DNA of 64,000 nucleotides from Paramecium sonneborni (taxonomy: Eukaryota; Ciliophora; Oligohymenophorea; Peniculida; Parameciidae), in assembly GCA_905182985.1 (NCBI GenBank), contig CAJJDN010000123.1:257261-321260 (forward strand). Direction: 5' to 3'. This document shows positions 1 to 12,696 of this stretch, piece by piece. Within the stretch, counting starts at the first letter, position 1. Each line of letters begins with the position of its first letter. Under the pieces are notes generated by a model. It worked only from the letters and a program-made list of their open reading frames with translations. It did no database searches and was not told the origin of the DNA. The position numbers were made by a program, and so were the translations under genes.

Positions 1-1
1 A

Positions 2-807
2 GAAGGAAAGAGAATATAAAACAGAAATGCTTAAAAAATTAGGAGAAGAAGTTGTTATTGTTCTGATTGTGGACATGATAATACTAAAATTATACATTTA
101 ATGTATAAAGGTGCAACTTGTCATCGTTAAGTTGAATAAGCATACTAATAGAAGAAAAAAAGAGATTTTGCAGATGATGCTTATCGCTTTTGTAAATATT
201 CTAATAATTTGTTTAAGCATAAAAGATTGCAAGAAAAATGATTCTCATCAAAAATAAATTATCTTCTTCTAAAACAATCTTATTTAGAAAACGCTGTAAT
301 TCATGTGACACCCGATTATCAAAAGATATTCTTATGCAACATAAATAAGTATCTATACAGATTCCTTAAAGAAAAGATACTCATTCAAAAACATAAATGA
401 GACATACAGTATTTATGAAAAGACAATAAACTATTAATGATAAATTATTGCTTATACCAATTAAGAATCTCAAAGTGGTTTAAGAAATATAATTACCAAT
501 TAAAACTCTGCCAACTTAACCTAGTAATACATCTTCGAAGATATTAAAAAAGAAAAATTTTAATAGAACATTCGTTCCAGTAAATCGTTGTATTCTGCCA
601 TAAGTGAGTCCCTAAAGATTTACAATCAATAATAATAAATCTATAGATTTTTAATTGAAATCTTAAATTAGATAACAAGTAAAAGAATTGTAAAAACCAC
701 TTAATGATTCAAAAAAAAGTTCAATCGTTAGTCTTTCTAATCCATATCGTAATATTTCTCAATTGGATTATTTACTAAAGGTAAGAAGAAGACAATTTAA
801 TTGTTGA
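2..807 (+). CDS. Unknown protein, 5' end cut by window edge
   Basis: With TAA/TAG read as Gln, a frame open from base 2 joins through a 26-nt intron (192-217, GTAAAT...TTTAAG) to a frame ending at TGA 805-807; the coding length is then an exact multiple of three (259 residues visible). The N-terminal part has a small cysteine cluster (RSCYCSDCGHD), a second pair follows (RCNSCD), and the rest is basic and rich in Ser, Lys and Gln. The Cys pairs suggest a metal-binding element, but I do not recognise a family. The true start lies outside the window. It runs tail-to-tail with the cyclin gene, 40 nt away. A second coding-like frame (EEDNLIVDTNS) overlaps its last 60 nt, so the 3' end could differ if another intron is used. 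Confidence 0.6.
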
Positions 808-847
808 TACTAATTCTATTTCTAAAAAAAATAAAACTAATTAAAAT

Positions 848-1797
848 TCAATACTTAAAAATGGTTTGCCTAAAAAATTCTTATTATTTTTCAGACATTC
901 CATTTTAACATAATCGATAAATATATTTTAATACAATTTCAGTATTATTAATTTCTAAGTCTATTTGAATTTATTAGAGCACCTTAATTAGATCATTGGG
1001 GATTGAAAATTTCAATAGTTCCATTCTTTTTATAGTGTAAAAGATAGATCCATAGGATACTGCACTTTAAGAAAATATAGTAGAATCATAGTATTAAGAG
1101 ACAAATCTTAATAATTGTAAACTACACTTATATATAGCTTTTAACTTCATACAAACTTATGAATTAGTAATAATATCTGATGATATAGATTTGTAATATC
1201 TATATTCTAAATCTCTCATAATGTAATCAAAAATTTGAAAGTAATTAGGAACTTAAATTTAATATTGAAGAGTGCTTAAAATAGTAAATTAGCATTTTAT
1301 CAATATATTTTCATTTAATTTATCACTACTTAATTAAATTAATTATTATGATGTTAAAGGTAAAGCATCTTTATGTTTTGAGGCAAGACTCAAACAACAA
1401 ATTCCAATAGCTAATAGTTCTTAGTTTGTCAGCACATAAGGAGATTACTATAAAAATTTATCTAAAATTGAGATTGCTAAAAAATAAGTTTCATTTGATG
1501 CACTCTCATAACTACCCATCACATAACCCATCCAACATAATAGACTATGTCTTTTATATTCATCAATTTTATGTCTCTTCAAAGATTCAACAAACTATAT
1601 GATATAATTATTAATATAAATATTACACTCCCGTGTTCAATTTTTAATGGATAAGCAGAATGTGTACGACCATTTTAGAACCATAAGAATTATTCTTGAA
1701 TAGTAAAGTTATAAGTTTTTGGACTATCTTACTTCATAACTTCTTATTCTTCTTCATCTAAAGTTATCCAATCAAATTTAAAATTATTCATTTCCAT
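848..1797 (-). CDS. Cyclin, N-terminal-domain family
   Basis: The product is 305 residues, encoded in two exons with a 32-nt intron at 1595-1626; the spliced length is exactly in frame from ATG 1795-1797 to TGA 848-850. Just after the splice the protein shows cyclin-box features in order: FVESLKRHKIDEYKRHSLL, then CWMGYVMGSYE, then YFLAISILDKFL, then ELLAIGICCLSLASKHKD (about residues 50-140). Cyclins bind and activate cyclin-dependent kinases in the cytosol and nucleus, and ciliates carry many divergent copies. I see no destruction box and cannot say which cyclin class or kinase partner applies. A second in-frame Met lies two codons downstream. The upstream frame stays open without an earlier clear ATG, so the start is the most likely rather than the only one. 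Confidence 0.8.
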
Positions 1798-2096
1798 ATA
1801 GTTTAACTAATTTTTTTTCTTTGGACTCTTAGGAACCTACAAAATACTCTTAGTTTTTTAATTCTAAACATTCTTTTCTATATTTGTAATATCGAAGAAT
1901 TGCATTAAGTTATTTAAATTAAATTACTTCAAGTTTATTTATTATAAAATATTTGTTTTTTTTTTGATTATTTGAATAAATTCAACCTTAACGAGATCCA
2001 GTTGTTTATTTAGAGCAATTATTACTTCAAGGTTTACTTAGCACATAAAAATTAAGTTATATATAATACATTTAGAATATACAATCAATAACTAAA

Positions 2097-2828
2097 TCAA
2101 AATTTTTAATATGGTAAAAAGACACGACTTTCTTAGTAAAAGTTTTATTCTTCTGATTACAAATCAAATAAATGAGTATCTGAAATTTTATAAGAAGTTG
2201 ATTCTTTATCATTAAATGATGAAAGTTCGTCAAGTTTATTTGAGCTATCCTCTATGCATTTTTTATTTAAGTTTTCTTGTTTTTTTTAGTATTGTCTTAA
2301 TCTTTCAGCAAATAAGGCTTTTCTAATTTTTGATTTATTTTTTCTTATAAATTGTCTTAAGAATCCCATCTTCTTTCCTTAGAAATCATATACAGATGCT
2401 ATTAATTCCACTTTATGAAAGATTTGAGTATAGTCTTCCAAAGTCTTTTTAGGAATGCCTACAAAATTAGAAGCTTCATTTAATGTATAATATTATTTTT
2501 CTCCTTATTCATTGATTAAACCTTCCAGAAAAATTTTCCTCCAGATCTAAACTTTAGAATAGGCACTTTCAACTAGTCTTTCCTTAACACGTTTTGATTC
2601 AATATCTTTGAAATCTGTAATATACATTTAATATTATGAATAATCAGAGTATGGATATCTCAATGAATTTATAGAATATTCTATATTTAAGTAAAATCTA
2701 TAATTTCTATTTTACTAATCAAAGTCCTTTTATTTTATTTTTCCATTTAGAAAATAAAAAAAAATAATGTTTTTGAAAGATTTAGGTTACAATAATGATG
2801 AAATCAAAGTGAGTATATGCTGATTCAT
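2097..2828 (-). CDS. Ciliate-specific conserved protein
   Basis: One uninterrupted frame of 243 residues runs from ATG 2826-2828 to TGA 2097-2099. The central part (IWRKIFLEGLINEQGEKQ, then YYTLNEASNFVGIPKKTLEDY, then GKKMGFLRQFIRKNKSKIRK) matches a pattern I know from many unannotated Tetrahymena and Paramecium proteins, in which a 'VGIPKKSLDDY' helix-turn-helix-like segment precedes a basic 'MGVLRxFVKKN' segment. DNA binding has been guessed for such proteins but is not shown here. The C-terminus is acidic and Ser-rich. The N-terminal 67 residues before the internal Met at 2625-2627 are less convincing, so a shorter 176-residue product is possible. It is divergent from the IP3 receptor-like gene, with about 510 bases between them. 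Confidence 0.65.
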
Positions 2829-3339
2829 CTTAAATAGTAATATAAAATTCTTATTATTTATTCTAAAATTCAATTCATTAGTAATTGTAAATTATTCTGT
2901 CGTCTTTTTATTGAGGTCATATAATTTATCAAAATTGAAATTCTTTATAAAGATTATTAGGTTTTGATAATATTTAATTGAATAAAGGATATTAATATTT
3001 ATTGAATTTATATTATATTCTAAAGTGTTTAGATAATTTTGAGTATTTGGATATATAAATAGAACTTAAGAATAATAATAATTTTAGTTTTCATTTTAAA
3101 TTTAGAATGATTAAAATGATTAGAATGATTAAAATCATTAAAATGTTTAGAATGTTTAGAATGTTTATTGAAAATAAGAAATGAATATACATAAATAATA
3201 AATTTTTAGAATGATATGATAAATAAAGAAGTAGAAAATGAATTATAAAATGAAATGATGAATGTATGATAATTTAGTTGATCTAAATACATGTTTATTT
3301 ATAATAACATTTATTTTAATTGATCAATAATTATATATA
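2829..3339. other. Intergenic region between divergent genes
   Basis: This is AT-rich spacer between the gene ending its 5' side at 2828 and the ATG at 3340, and it must hold both promoters. No standard promoter motif is recognisable. It contains the 9-nt tandem array described separately. A short plus-strand frame beginning at 2768 (MFLKDLGYNNDEIK) followed by a possible 29-nt intron does not continue into convincing protein. Confidence 0.5.
3104..3166. repeat. Seven tandem 9-nt units
   Basis: Seven consecutive 9-base units fit the pattern (A/A)(G/A)AATGATT and AGAATGTTT: AGAATGATT, AAAATGATT, AGAATGATT, AAAATCATT, AAAATGTTT, AGAATGTTT, AGAATGTTT. Because the unit is three codons long and lacks TGA, it reads as an Asn-Asp-Gln / Asn-Val-Gln repeat on the plus strand. 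No surrounding gene supports translation, so I treat it as a small intergenic minisatellite. Confidence 0.75.
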
Positions 3340-6300
3340 ATGCTAAAAAAGATTACTTATGGATGTCAAATATCGTTGTCCTTATGTACAGAAAACGAGA
3401 CTTACCTTTCTACTGACTAACTTAATGATAATTTATTAGTTCATAAGGTGACTCATTAGAATGAGATTCTGAACTTTGAAAAATGCATTTTTATGATCAT
3501 ACCTGTTCTCAATCACTTTTGGGTTGGCAAATTAGTAGAGTTAGTTAGAAATGACATTGACAAAGAAATCAATAAAAAGGGTAGTTTAATTGAGCATCAT
3601 AGAATCCACAATATAATCTAGACAACAGACTATAAAATGTTATGAAAACAATCTTGATGAAGAAATGATGGCCAATCTTTCATGCTTCCAAAAACTACAA
3701 GACACTTCATTACTATTTGGAACATCCACTTTTCATTTAGTTCATAAAGATTCTCTACGATTTGTAATGATAGATTAAGAATCTATTCAATTAGTTGAAT
3801 TCCCTTCTGAGTATACTGTATTACATTTCTAACCAGTTTATTAATATCAGAAATAGATATCCTGCATATTAGATTAAGAGACTGTAACTCTTTGTGCTGC
3901 GAAATCAATTTAAAATAGAAAATGTTATTTACGATTAATTTCTAAGGATTCAACTGAATAAGTATCATCTACATAAACAAATCCCACTTATTTAAAAATG
4001 AATTTATATAGTACATTATAAGAAAATGAAGATTTCTTATATGCAGGTGATCTAATTGCACTTAATTTAAGTGAAACTAATGTATATCATTCATAATATT
4101 ATTTAAGTTATTTTTGAATGCAAAATAACCATATGATACATTTCATGAAATAGCTGAGTATTAAATTAAAAGACTTTAAAATTAATTAACTTCATTGACT
4201 CTTTCTAAAATAATATATGAAGATCTAAAAGTGACATTTGATGATGTAATAGAAAGAATAGGTATGAAGAGAATTCAAAAACTTTAAAGTAGTTCATATT
4301 GGAAAATTGAAAAAACTAACGGATAAGGTGGATAAATATTATTTTATTAATTGGTGAGATTTAAACATAATTAATCATCTAGATATTTAGAATTATTAAA
4401 TGGTAATCCAATATTAACAAATCAATTAAGTAAATTATCATTATTTATGTTAATACCAATAGATCAAGGATAAAAACTATTAAAAAAAGATTCTTATTTT
4501 AAAATTCAACATTATTAATCTGGAGAGTTTTTAGAAGATTAAAATAATTAATAAGAAAATAGAAACATTAATATTTTAAGATTAAGAAAAATTGGAGAAT
4601 ATGAAGACACAGAAACTAAGTTATTATAATATTCTGTTAAAATTTTTATAGAAGCAATTGAATTAATATAAGAAATTTATGATTAAGAAATTAAATGTTC
4701 TTAATATGATATAAAAAATAAAGAAGGAGAAATTAGATTAAAAATTAAGTTTTATTTTATTTATTAAAAACTTAAACAAGTATTAATTTATGTAAGCGAT
4801 TTTTTGATGAATAAATTAATTTCTAATTTATCTCCAAATCAAAAATATAATCAAATCTCATTCATTAGACAAGATGTAATATATAAATATTTATGAAATT
4901 TTAGTCTTTTAGATAAGAACCTTTATTTCCACTAATTTGTTTATTATTTTAAATGTTAAAACCAGAATTTGTTGATCCAATAGCTTAAAATGATAAAGAT
5001 TACTTTGAAAAAGAGGAAAAGTTTTATTAAATAACCAAAAATATTAGTAGAGCTGACAGAGATGAAGGGAGAATAATAAGTTATTATCGTTAGTAAATTA
5101 AAATACTATAAGTATAATTAATTGAAACTATAAACATTGTATATTATAACAATCTATATTATTAGATATGTAAAGACAATATTGAAAATTAGAATTGCTT
5201 TTTTTAGTTTTTACCCATCCTTCATAATCATATAATATTATACCCTGAATTTATAGGAATTCTAAATAATTTAGTTAGTAAGAATCGTTTTTTTTTAGAA
5301 GAACTTTCTAAAATTAGAAAAAGTAAATATTCATTATTATTAATTAAATAGTTTCATCTAATAAACCAAATAAAACAACATTTATTCTAGAATGGTTGAC
5401 AGAGAAAGTATCATTAAATCCTGCAGCCAAAAAAAAAACTACTGATATTCCAAATAGTTAAAAAACTGAAATTTTGCATTTCTTAGCAGTGTGTTGTTCT
5501 TTTGGAGTAGAAGCTATATTTGCAAATCAAGAAATGATATTTAAGACATTAATAAATAAGAAAAAGAATATAACTTTAATGAAATGTGTTGTAGATGAAG
5601 ATAAAAATATTATTGTTTCATGTAATGGTAAGATGGGACCAGTTTCTATTAAATTTGAAGCATATTTTGAACATGCTCATAAAAATTCTAATCCTCATTT
5701 TTAAGAAGAACTTAATTTTTTAAAAGCTTAATTCTTTTTATATTCTTAATTATGTTTATCTAGAAATTATGATTCAATTAAATATTTTGGAGATCAATTT
5801 AGTGATAATTCATTAGTACCTTTATTAAATAATAGTTAAATAGATCTAGATCCAGAATTAAGAGCTCATTTGATTGCTTTATGCAAAAATATTTATTTAG
5901 ATAGAGATCCTTTAATTTCTTAAGTCAAACCAACTTTAATTAGAGTAAATATAAATAATAGTCAAACATTTTTTGACAATATGTTTTTTGAAGATGATGA
6001 TGGAATATTTGAAAAAGTAGAATTAGAAACTAAATCTTTAAATTATGTCATTGTTTAATTTAAAGAGATATTAAGTTCTTATTTAACATAAATGGTTAAG
6101 AATCTTCATCTATAATAACCATAAAAAGTTTACAATCTTCTAACTTTATAAATAATGAGAATTTTATTTATGTTATTATAATTTGGATCGTTTTCTAAAT
6201 AAAATGATGAAATGAGTAAGTAAAGAATGGATGATCCTAAAGACATTGAATTAATTTTAGAAACACTTATTTAATAATTATCATTATTACTTGAATATGA

Positions 6301-9300
6301 CTATGATTATTAGAAAGCACATTCAAAATTTAAATTAAAGAATGTTAATGAAAAATTAGCTAAAATAATTAAAATTTAATCATTAAAGTTTTTTAGGAAA
6401 GCTGAATAAAAGAAAATAAATAAAAATAGCATTGAAACTATTAGAGATCCTCTTCTAAGAAAACTTTAGAATGTAAAGCGAGTATTAAATAGATTTTACA
6501 ATAAAACTTTTAGTGCTTAAACTAATACATCAGATTATGAAATAGAAATAAAAATAGAAATATGCAAAATATTTTAATATCTTTTAGATATGAGATTAGA
6601 TTTTATGATTGATAATGCAATTGCTTTTTTTACAAATATTTTTTTACCCTCTGTTTCTAAGAAATCTACAAATTCTGAAAAATAACAATTGCATGATTCA
6701 GTAGAAAATAAATCTAATTTATAAAATCATATAGTTTATTATAGAAAGAAATATTTATCTTCTTTATTAGGATTATTGAGAGAAGATCTCTTAAAACCAG
6801 GATAAAAAAAGTTTTAATAAAGAGGAATTAAAGATCATGTTTAATTAAATAGAATTAGACATTTTGATAGAATAATAGATCGTCCATTTATTGAAGTATT
6901 ATTGAAAGGTTTCTATTTTGCTAATGATCATGTATTATAAAATCATTTTGTTGAATTAATTGAAAGATTTTAAAATTAAAGATCTGAATTTTGTAATTAC
7001 TTAAAGTAAATATAAATGATAATGACAAATAATTTGTAGATCATTTATAGAACTATGTATATATTGGTTTAAAAGCTTAAAAATAATGTATAAAATTCTT
7101 AAATTTGGTTACGTCTTGACATTCCAATAGCATTAAATGAAAAGAATGAAGAAACAATAGAAAAAGTATTAGAGAAATTAGTAGAAATTTATACAATAAT
7201 TTCAAAAAATGAAATCAATGAAAAATCAGTTAGAAAAATATTTTTAAATTGTGGTGGTTATTAGGTTGTTCATTAATTAATAGTTAAATGTTTATCTGTA
7301 ATAGATGTAAATATGGATATCTTTGAATGCAGTTTTGAATTAATAGAATATGATGAATAGAAATAATATTAATAAGAATTAGCTGAAAAAATATTATAAA
7401 TATTTTAAGCATGCCTTAGATTAATAGGTTTGGCTGTTAGAAATGATTAATAAAATTAGGAGTAATATAAATAATTATATATAATAGATATGTTCTAATT
7501 AAATTAGCAAGACCATTATTAAGATATAATATGGTGAATTTAGGATAGATAGAGTTAATTAATGAATTATTTTCAAATAATCATAATTTACTACCTTTGG
7601 TGAATTCTAGTGATTTATATTAATTATTGGAATATGTGAAACTTTATGGAAAATATCAATCATTTATAGAATTATTTACATCCATAGTTAGAAATAAGTA
7701 ATGTCAATCTCTATATAAAGACATTTATTAAGCTTTAGTGTAATGTGAGTCTAAAGATATCAATGTAAAAATTAATATAATAATTAATAGCCTTTTTAAG
7801 ATAATTATAATTTTCAAAAATTCTACCCAAATTAACCAAATATTGAAGAATTTCGATAGAGTTTCTTAAAAATTATTGAAGTTGTATTAATACATGATGA
7901 TCGAGCAGCCTTATCAGTAAAAATATTAGAAGTTTTGGATTTTACAGATTTAACATCTTATTTTTTGGAGAAAACCCATGAAATGAGAAATACAAATTTA
8001 GATTTAGAATTATAAGAAAGTATTACAAAAGTAAATTTTATATTAATAATATAAGATTAAATTTGTTATTTGTAAAATTATATTTACTTTATCAAAGAAG
8101 AAGAAAAAGTTATTATTAACTCATGATAGTTACTTTTTATAAATTATAAGTATAGAAGCATCTTGGCTTGAATAGTAAGAATTTTTATAAATTTCTGCTA
8201 AAAATTATATTATAGATGCGTTATTACCTTTAGTAAATACTTATAATGAGTATACAAATAAGAAAAATTCATTCAAGACAGATATACCATAGATTAGAAG
8301 TTATGCTTTGAGTGTTTTAAAACAATATTCTCAATTAACAAAAAATAGTGATTCATCTACTAAATATTAAGTTCATAGATTAGTAAAAGCTTTTGATTTA
8401 AAAGTTCCAGATGAAAAAAGTGAATCAGATTCAGATGATAATGAAGGATTAATGAGTGATATAAATGGAGAAACTTTCAAAACAGAGAAATTTGAAGAAT
8501 ATCAAGCAACTGAAGGTAGTGATGGATCTGATTAAGGTTGTAATGATTTAGAACTTTGGGAATTCTTTAAAAAATTATTTGATAATAATCCAAAAATAAA
8601 AGAATGGACTGAAACTGATTAATTAGCTTAATCAATTTGGCATGTTAGTGATATGTTTACTAATGATTTTTGGTAAGATAAAGAAAAAAGAGAATTAATT
8701 TTAAGTAACGATGATATAATTTTAAAAATGCTGTCATTTGTTTAATTTTGGAAATCAAATAAAGCTTCAAAATAAAGTGCTATTTTTGCAATTAAATTGC
8801 TAATTCAAATAATTAAAATTGATTAAAATAGAATTAAAATACTTGATTAATTAGGTGGAACTAAAGTTATTTTAACATTAATTTGGGAAGAAAATGAAAG
8901 TGAAAATGACTACATTATTTAATTATTGATTTTAATTAAAGAACTTATGATTTGTAAATAAGTTTAAAAATCAACCTTAACATTTTTAAGTCTTGCTATT
9001 TCTAGTGATAAATTCTTTTAAAAAATGGAAATGCTTTTAACAATAGAATAGGATTTAAAAATTAGTACTTTAGTATTAGAAATTATGGAATTAATGTGTA
9101 ATGATAATAATAAAGAATTATAAAATTTGATGCGTTATTAGAAGAACAATAAAAAATCATATGATCTTGTTTAATAAACAATTAATTACTTATGCTCTTT
9201 AGATATTAAAAATAATTATGAATAATTAATATAATGCATAAAAACAATAAAATCATAAGTATATGCATGTCGACCAAATTAAATATTAGTAGCTAATTCT

Positions 9301-11418
9301 AAATTTGTTGAATTCTCAATCAAAGTATTAAATGATTCATCTTTAAAATAATCATTAGATAATGTATAAATAAATTAATTAAAACACTAATGTTTAATAA
9401 TTTTACTGGTTGTTGCTGAAATTAATACAAAAGATGACTATATAATATAGAAATTAAAGAAAATAGTTCCAAAGACTGTTTTAATATAACATTTCGTTAG
9501 TGTTTATCATTAAATGGTAAATTTGTTTGGTGAAGAAGATTATTCAAAGTTAATATTTGTAAATTAACCAAATTTTATATTGGAAAGTGGATTTAATGCA
9601 TATATTTTATATGTAATTTTGTCAGAACTAAATTATGTAGTTGAAGATGTTGAAGAATTCTCAAAAAAAGATGATGAAGGTTAATTAGTTTAAGATTTTT
9701 TGAAAGATAATATATTAAATGAATTATCACGATTAGGTTAATCCTTAATGTAACATGGTTTAGAATAATTAAATTAAATAAAATAGTAATTAAGAGGTTA
9801 AGCAGAAGAAAAAATGAATATAATAAAAAAACATGAAATGATGCATAAAGCATTTTAATTTTACAAAATGAATACATTACAAGTTGAATTTGTAAAAGAT
9901 GAAGTACTTTATTTGACATATTTTCCAAAATTACCTTGTTTTTACTTGTTAAGACAAGAAATAAAGAAAAAGTTTTTGGATTAAGCAGATAGAACAAGTA
10001 CAAAAACAAAAATAATTAGTCTTGTTAATTTTGTAGATTCTGCTTATAAATTTATGTTACATTAAGAAGCTCTTAGAGATTATTTTAAGAAACATAAATT
10101 TTTGGAAATTCTTGCAAGAAGAGGTAAATTATGGATGCAATTAGCATTTTATAATGGATTTTTAATAAATTTAATAATAATTTTAAGTTATACTTAATTA
10201 GCATTTCCTCCTGGATATTAACCAAAAGATCTTGGTGTAATTTAATATTTCAGATTAAATGAGCCAAGATTCTTAGAGGATTACAATAACACAAATACTA
10301 AATATTATTTAATGATTTTGGCATATTTAAATCTTTCAATAAAGTAAAATATATGATGATAATTTTTTAGTTTTATGGTTTTGTTCTTTTATCTCATTGA
10401 CAAAGCCCCTGTTAAATTATAATTTGTTTGGAATGCTTGGCATGCATCTTCATTAATTGGACATGTGATTTCTGGTTTAATAAAGGTGCTAATCTCAATA
10501 ATTGTTCTTGTTATTGATTTCGACATCATATACTATATTTTGTAGATAGCATTTAATATTGTTGGAATAACAATTCATCCATTTTTTTTAGCATTTCATT
10601 TAATTCATATTTTATATTTGGAACCACTCATACCTATTTTAAAGGCTGTATGGTTAGCTAAATTTAAATTTATTGGATTATGGTTTACAATTGTTTTATT
10701 TGAATATTGGGTAGCTTTGATATCTTATGTTTATTTCTTTGAATTTTTTGTTACTGATAAAAATTAGAATCTTTGTAGTCATTTATGGTAATGTGTTTAT
10801 GTAACTTTTGATTGGACATTTAAGACAGATGGATCTGTAGGAGGTAGGTTTATGGAAAATATCGGATAAGAAGCTGAAGAAATATATATGAGTAATTTCA
10901 ATAATTATTTTGGAAGATTCTTTTATGACAATATCATTAATATCATCATAAAATTGTTCATTATCAATGTATTATTGGCTGTTATTATAATTTCTTATTC
11001 TGAATTAAGATCAGTTCAAAAATAAAAAGAAAAAGATTAAAATCATAAATGTTTTATTTGTGGCATTGATAGGCTTGTTTTTGATAAAACTAGTTAAAAT
11101 ACAGGATTCTGGCATCATATTAAAGTTGAACATAATATTTGGAATTATTTATTTTACATGTGTTATTTGAGAATGAAGCAATCAGATTTTAATAATGGTG
11201 TTGATAATTATATAAGAGCTAAATAATTAGCTTGCGATTATTCTTGGTTTCCTATTAGAAGAGCAAAAGCATTATCTCTTAAGTTACAAATGCTTGAAAC
11301 TGTCAATCAAAAAGTATATTTTTATTAATATTATTTTTAGAATACAACTTCAAAGTCTAAATTAATTGGATTATTCCATTCCTTAAGAAGACTTGTTTGG
11401 ATTCATAAATAATTCTGA
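3340..11418 (+). CDS. IP3-receptor-type intracellular Ca2+ release channel
   Basis: The product is 2613 residues, close to the 2700 of animal IP3 receptors. It forms the tetrameric channel that releases Ca2+ from internal stores. Nine introns are inferred: 3581-3602, 4082-4107, 4876-4904, 5323-5351, 7462-7487, 7765-7790, 8031-8055, 10344-10370 and 11314-11340; together they leave an exact reading frame. The N-terminus (ITYGCQISLSLCTENETYLST, then FEKCIFMIIPVLNH) aligns with the suppressor/ligand-binding start of IP3 receptors, and MIR-like segments follow (AGDLIALNLSE; SSRYLELLNG). A long helical region leads to about six membrane segments (roughly residues 2190-2500), a pore loop (TDGSVGGRF, D2427-G2432) and the diagnostic C-terminal zinc site CFICG...HHIKVEHNIWNYL (C2501, C2504, H2523, H2528). 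Paramecium is known to carry a large family of such channels (CRC). An acidic Ser-rich insert lies near 8410-8530. Ligand specificity cannot be judged. Confidence 0.93.
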
Positions 11419-11491
11419 TTCATTACTTAATATTTAAAACGTATTAATATTTAATAAGTTCATTTAAATATAGAAATCATATATAACACTA

Positions 11492-12490
11492 TCAATCTTA
11501 AGTTTCAAATTCAAAATATTCAATTTTTATTTAATTCTCAGATATCTCTATCCCAGGTTTACAATGTAATTTATTATAGTTTTACGAAGCCTATTTAAAA
11601 TGTCCTGTTTACAATGAATAAATTTTGTATTAAACTTAAAATTATAATTTATTTCCATTATCAATCAAAATATTAGAATCACAATTTGGATCTATTTATA
11701 AATTTTCAAAAAAAGAACTCTTTATTGTTCTTATTAGTTTTCTTTATCTATTTAGATTTGAAAATATGCAATACATACTCTCAAATGATCCAAATTGTTT
11801 TCTAATCAAAATATAATGTTTTGTAATATAACTTATAGTGTATGTATGATTGAGATAAAATTAAGATTGAAGTTTTATTTTATCATCTTCTATAATCCAT
11901 CTTTTGATAAATGGTGATCCAAACTTAATTGAAAACATTACATTATTTGTTTTAGAAACAAAAATTTAGTTGAAATTTGGTTTATATTAGTAAATAGTAA
12001 GAATTTATGTTAGTTTTTATAAACAATATAAAATGATTGTGTTTTCATGAGTATTTATAATTAAATATTTTGAATCCGAAGTGATTACTCCATATTTATA
12101 TCCTTAACCCAAATCAATATATTGATTTACTTACAATTTAAAATTTACCAATTGATAAATAAAAATATTTTGAGATGCAATGATAACACATAATTATAAA
12201 TCTTTTGAAAAAAGACAGTCTATTACAAATTTCATTTGGTAATGGCTGAATAAAAATGTATGTTCTTTTAGAATAATATAGCCTGAAATTCTACCTGTTT
12301 TATTTAAATCTTTTATAAGAGTATAATTTCCAATTTGATTGTATTCAAACCTTTAACAAAGAATTGTTTTATTACAAGACTGACTATTATTTTAGTCCTA
12401 AGATGGAATAGTTGGATTTAGATTTTTATTTTTGATTTCATTCCATTGTACCTAATCTAGGTTGATAGTATTTGTTTTCTTGATTAACAT
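11492..12490 (-). CDS. Unknown protein, possibly beta-propeller-like
   Basis: A single intron-free frame of 332 residues runs from ATG 12488-12490 to TGA 11492-11494. The middle holds short alternating strands with aromatic and polar ends (GNYTLIKDLNKTGRISGYII; YGVITSDSKYLIINTHENTI; LCVIIASQNIFIYQL), reminiscent of divergent WD40 or beta-propeller blades, but no canonical WD or GH pairs are present and I do not assign a family. There is no signal peptide or membrane segment. It faces the IP3 receptor-like gene tail-to-tail across 73 nt, and its 5' side faces the CCCH zinc-finger gene, so the two share a short divergent spacer. Confidence 0.7.
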
Positions 12491-12696
12491 ATTTAGTAAT
12501 ATTATTAGATTAAGGTATAATGTTTTGAGTTATTAAATTTAATTAATTGATCATTTAAATTCTTTTTGAATTCTTATTAGAAATGTAAATGTAATATATG
12601 AGTTGATTTAGAATATATTTTATATATTTGATATTTCATGTCTAAGTGTTTTATAAGTTCATAATTTATTAATTTATGTAAATTCCTCATGCTTAA

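Noticed and set aside
2761..2830. Plus-strand start MFLKDLGYNNDEIK with a 29-nt intron
   Set aside because: The frame after the intron is not convincing protein, and the region overlaps the 5' part of the minus-strand gene.
9593..10009. A 138-codon minus-strand ORF
   Set aside because: It is antisense to the IP3-receptor-like coding frame, is a Leu/Ile/Phe-rich by-product of AT-rich DNA, and has no family features.
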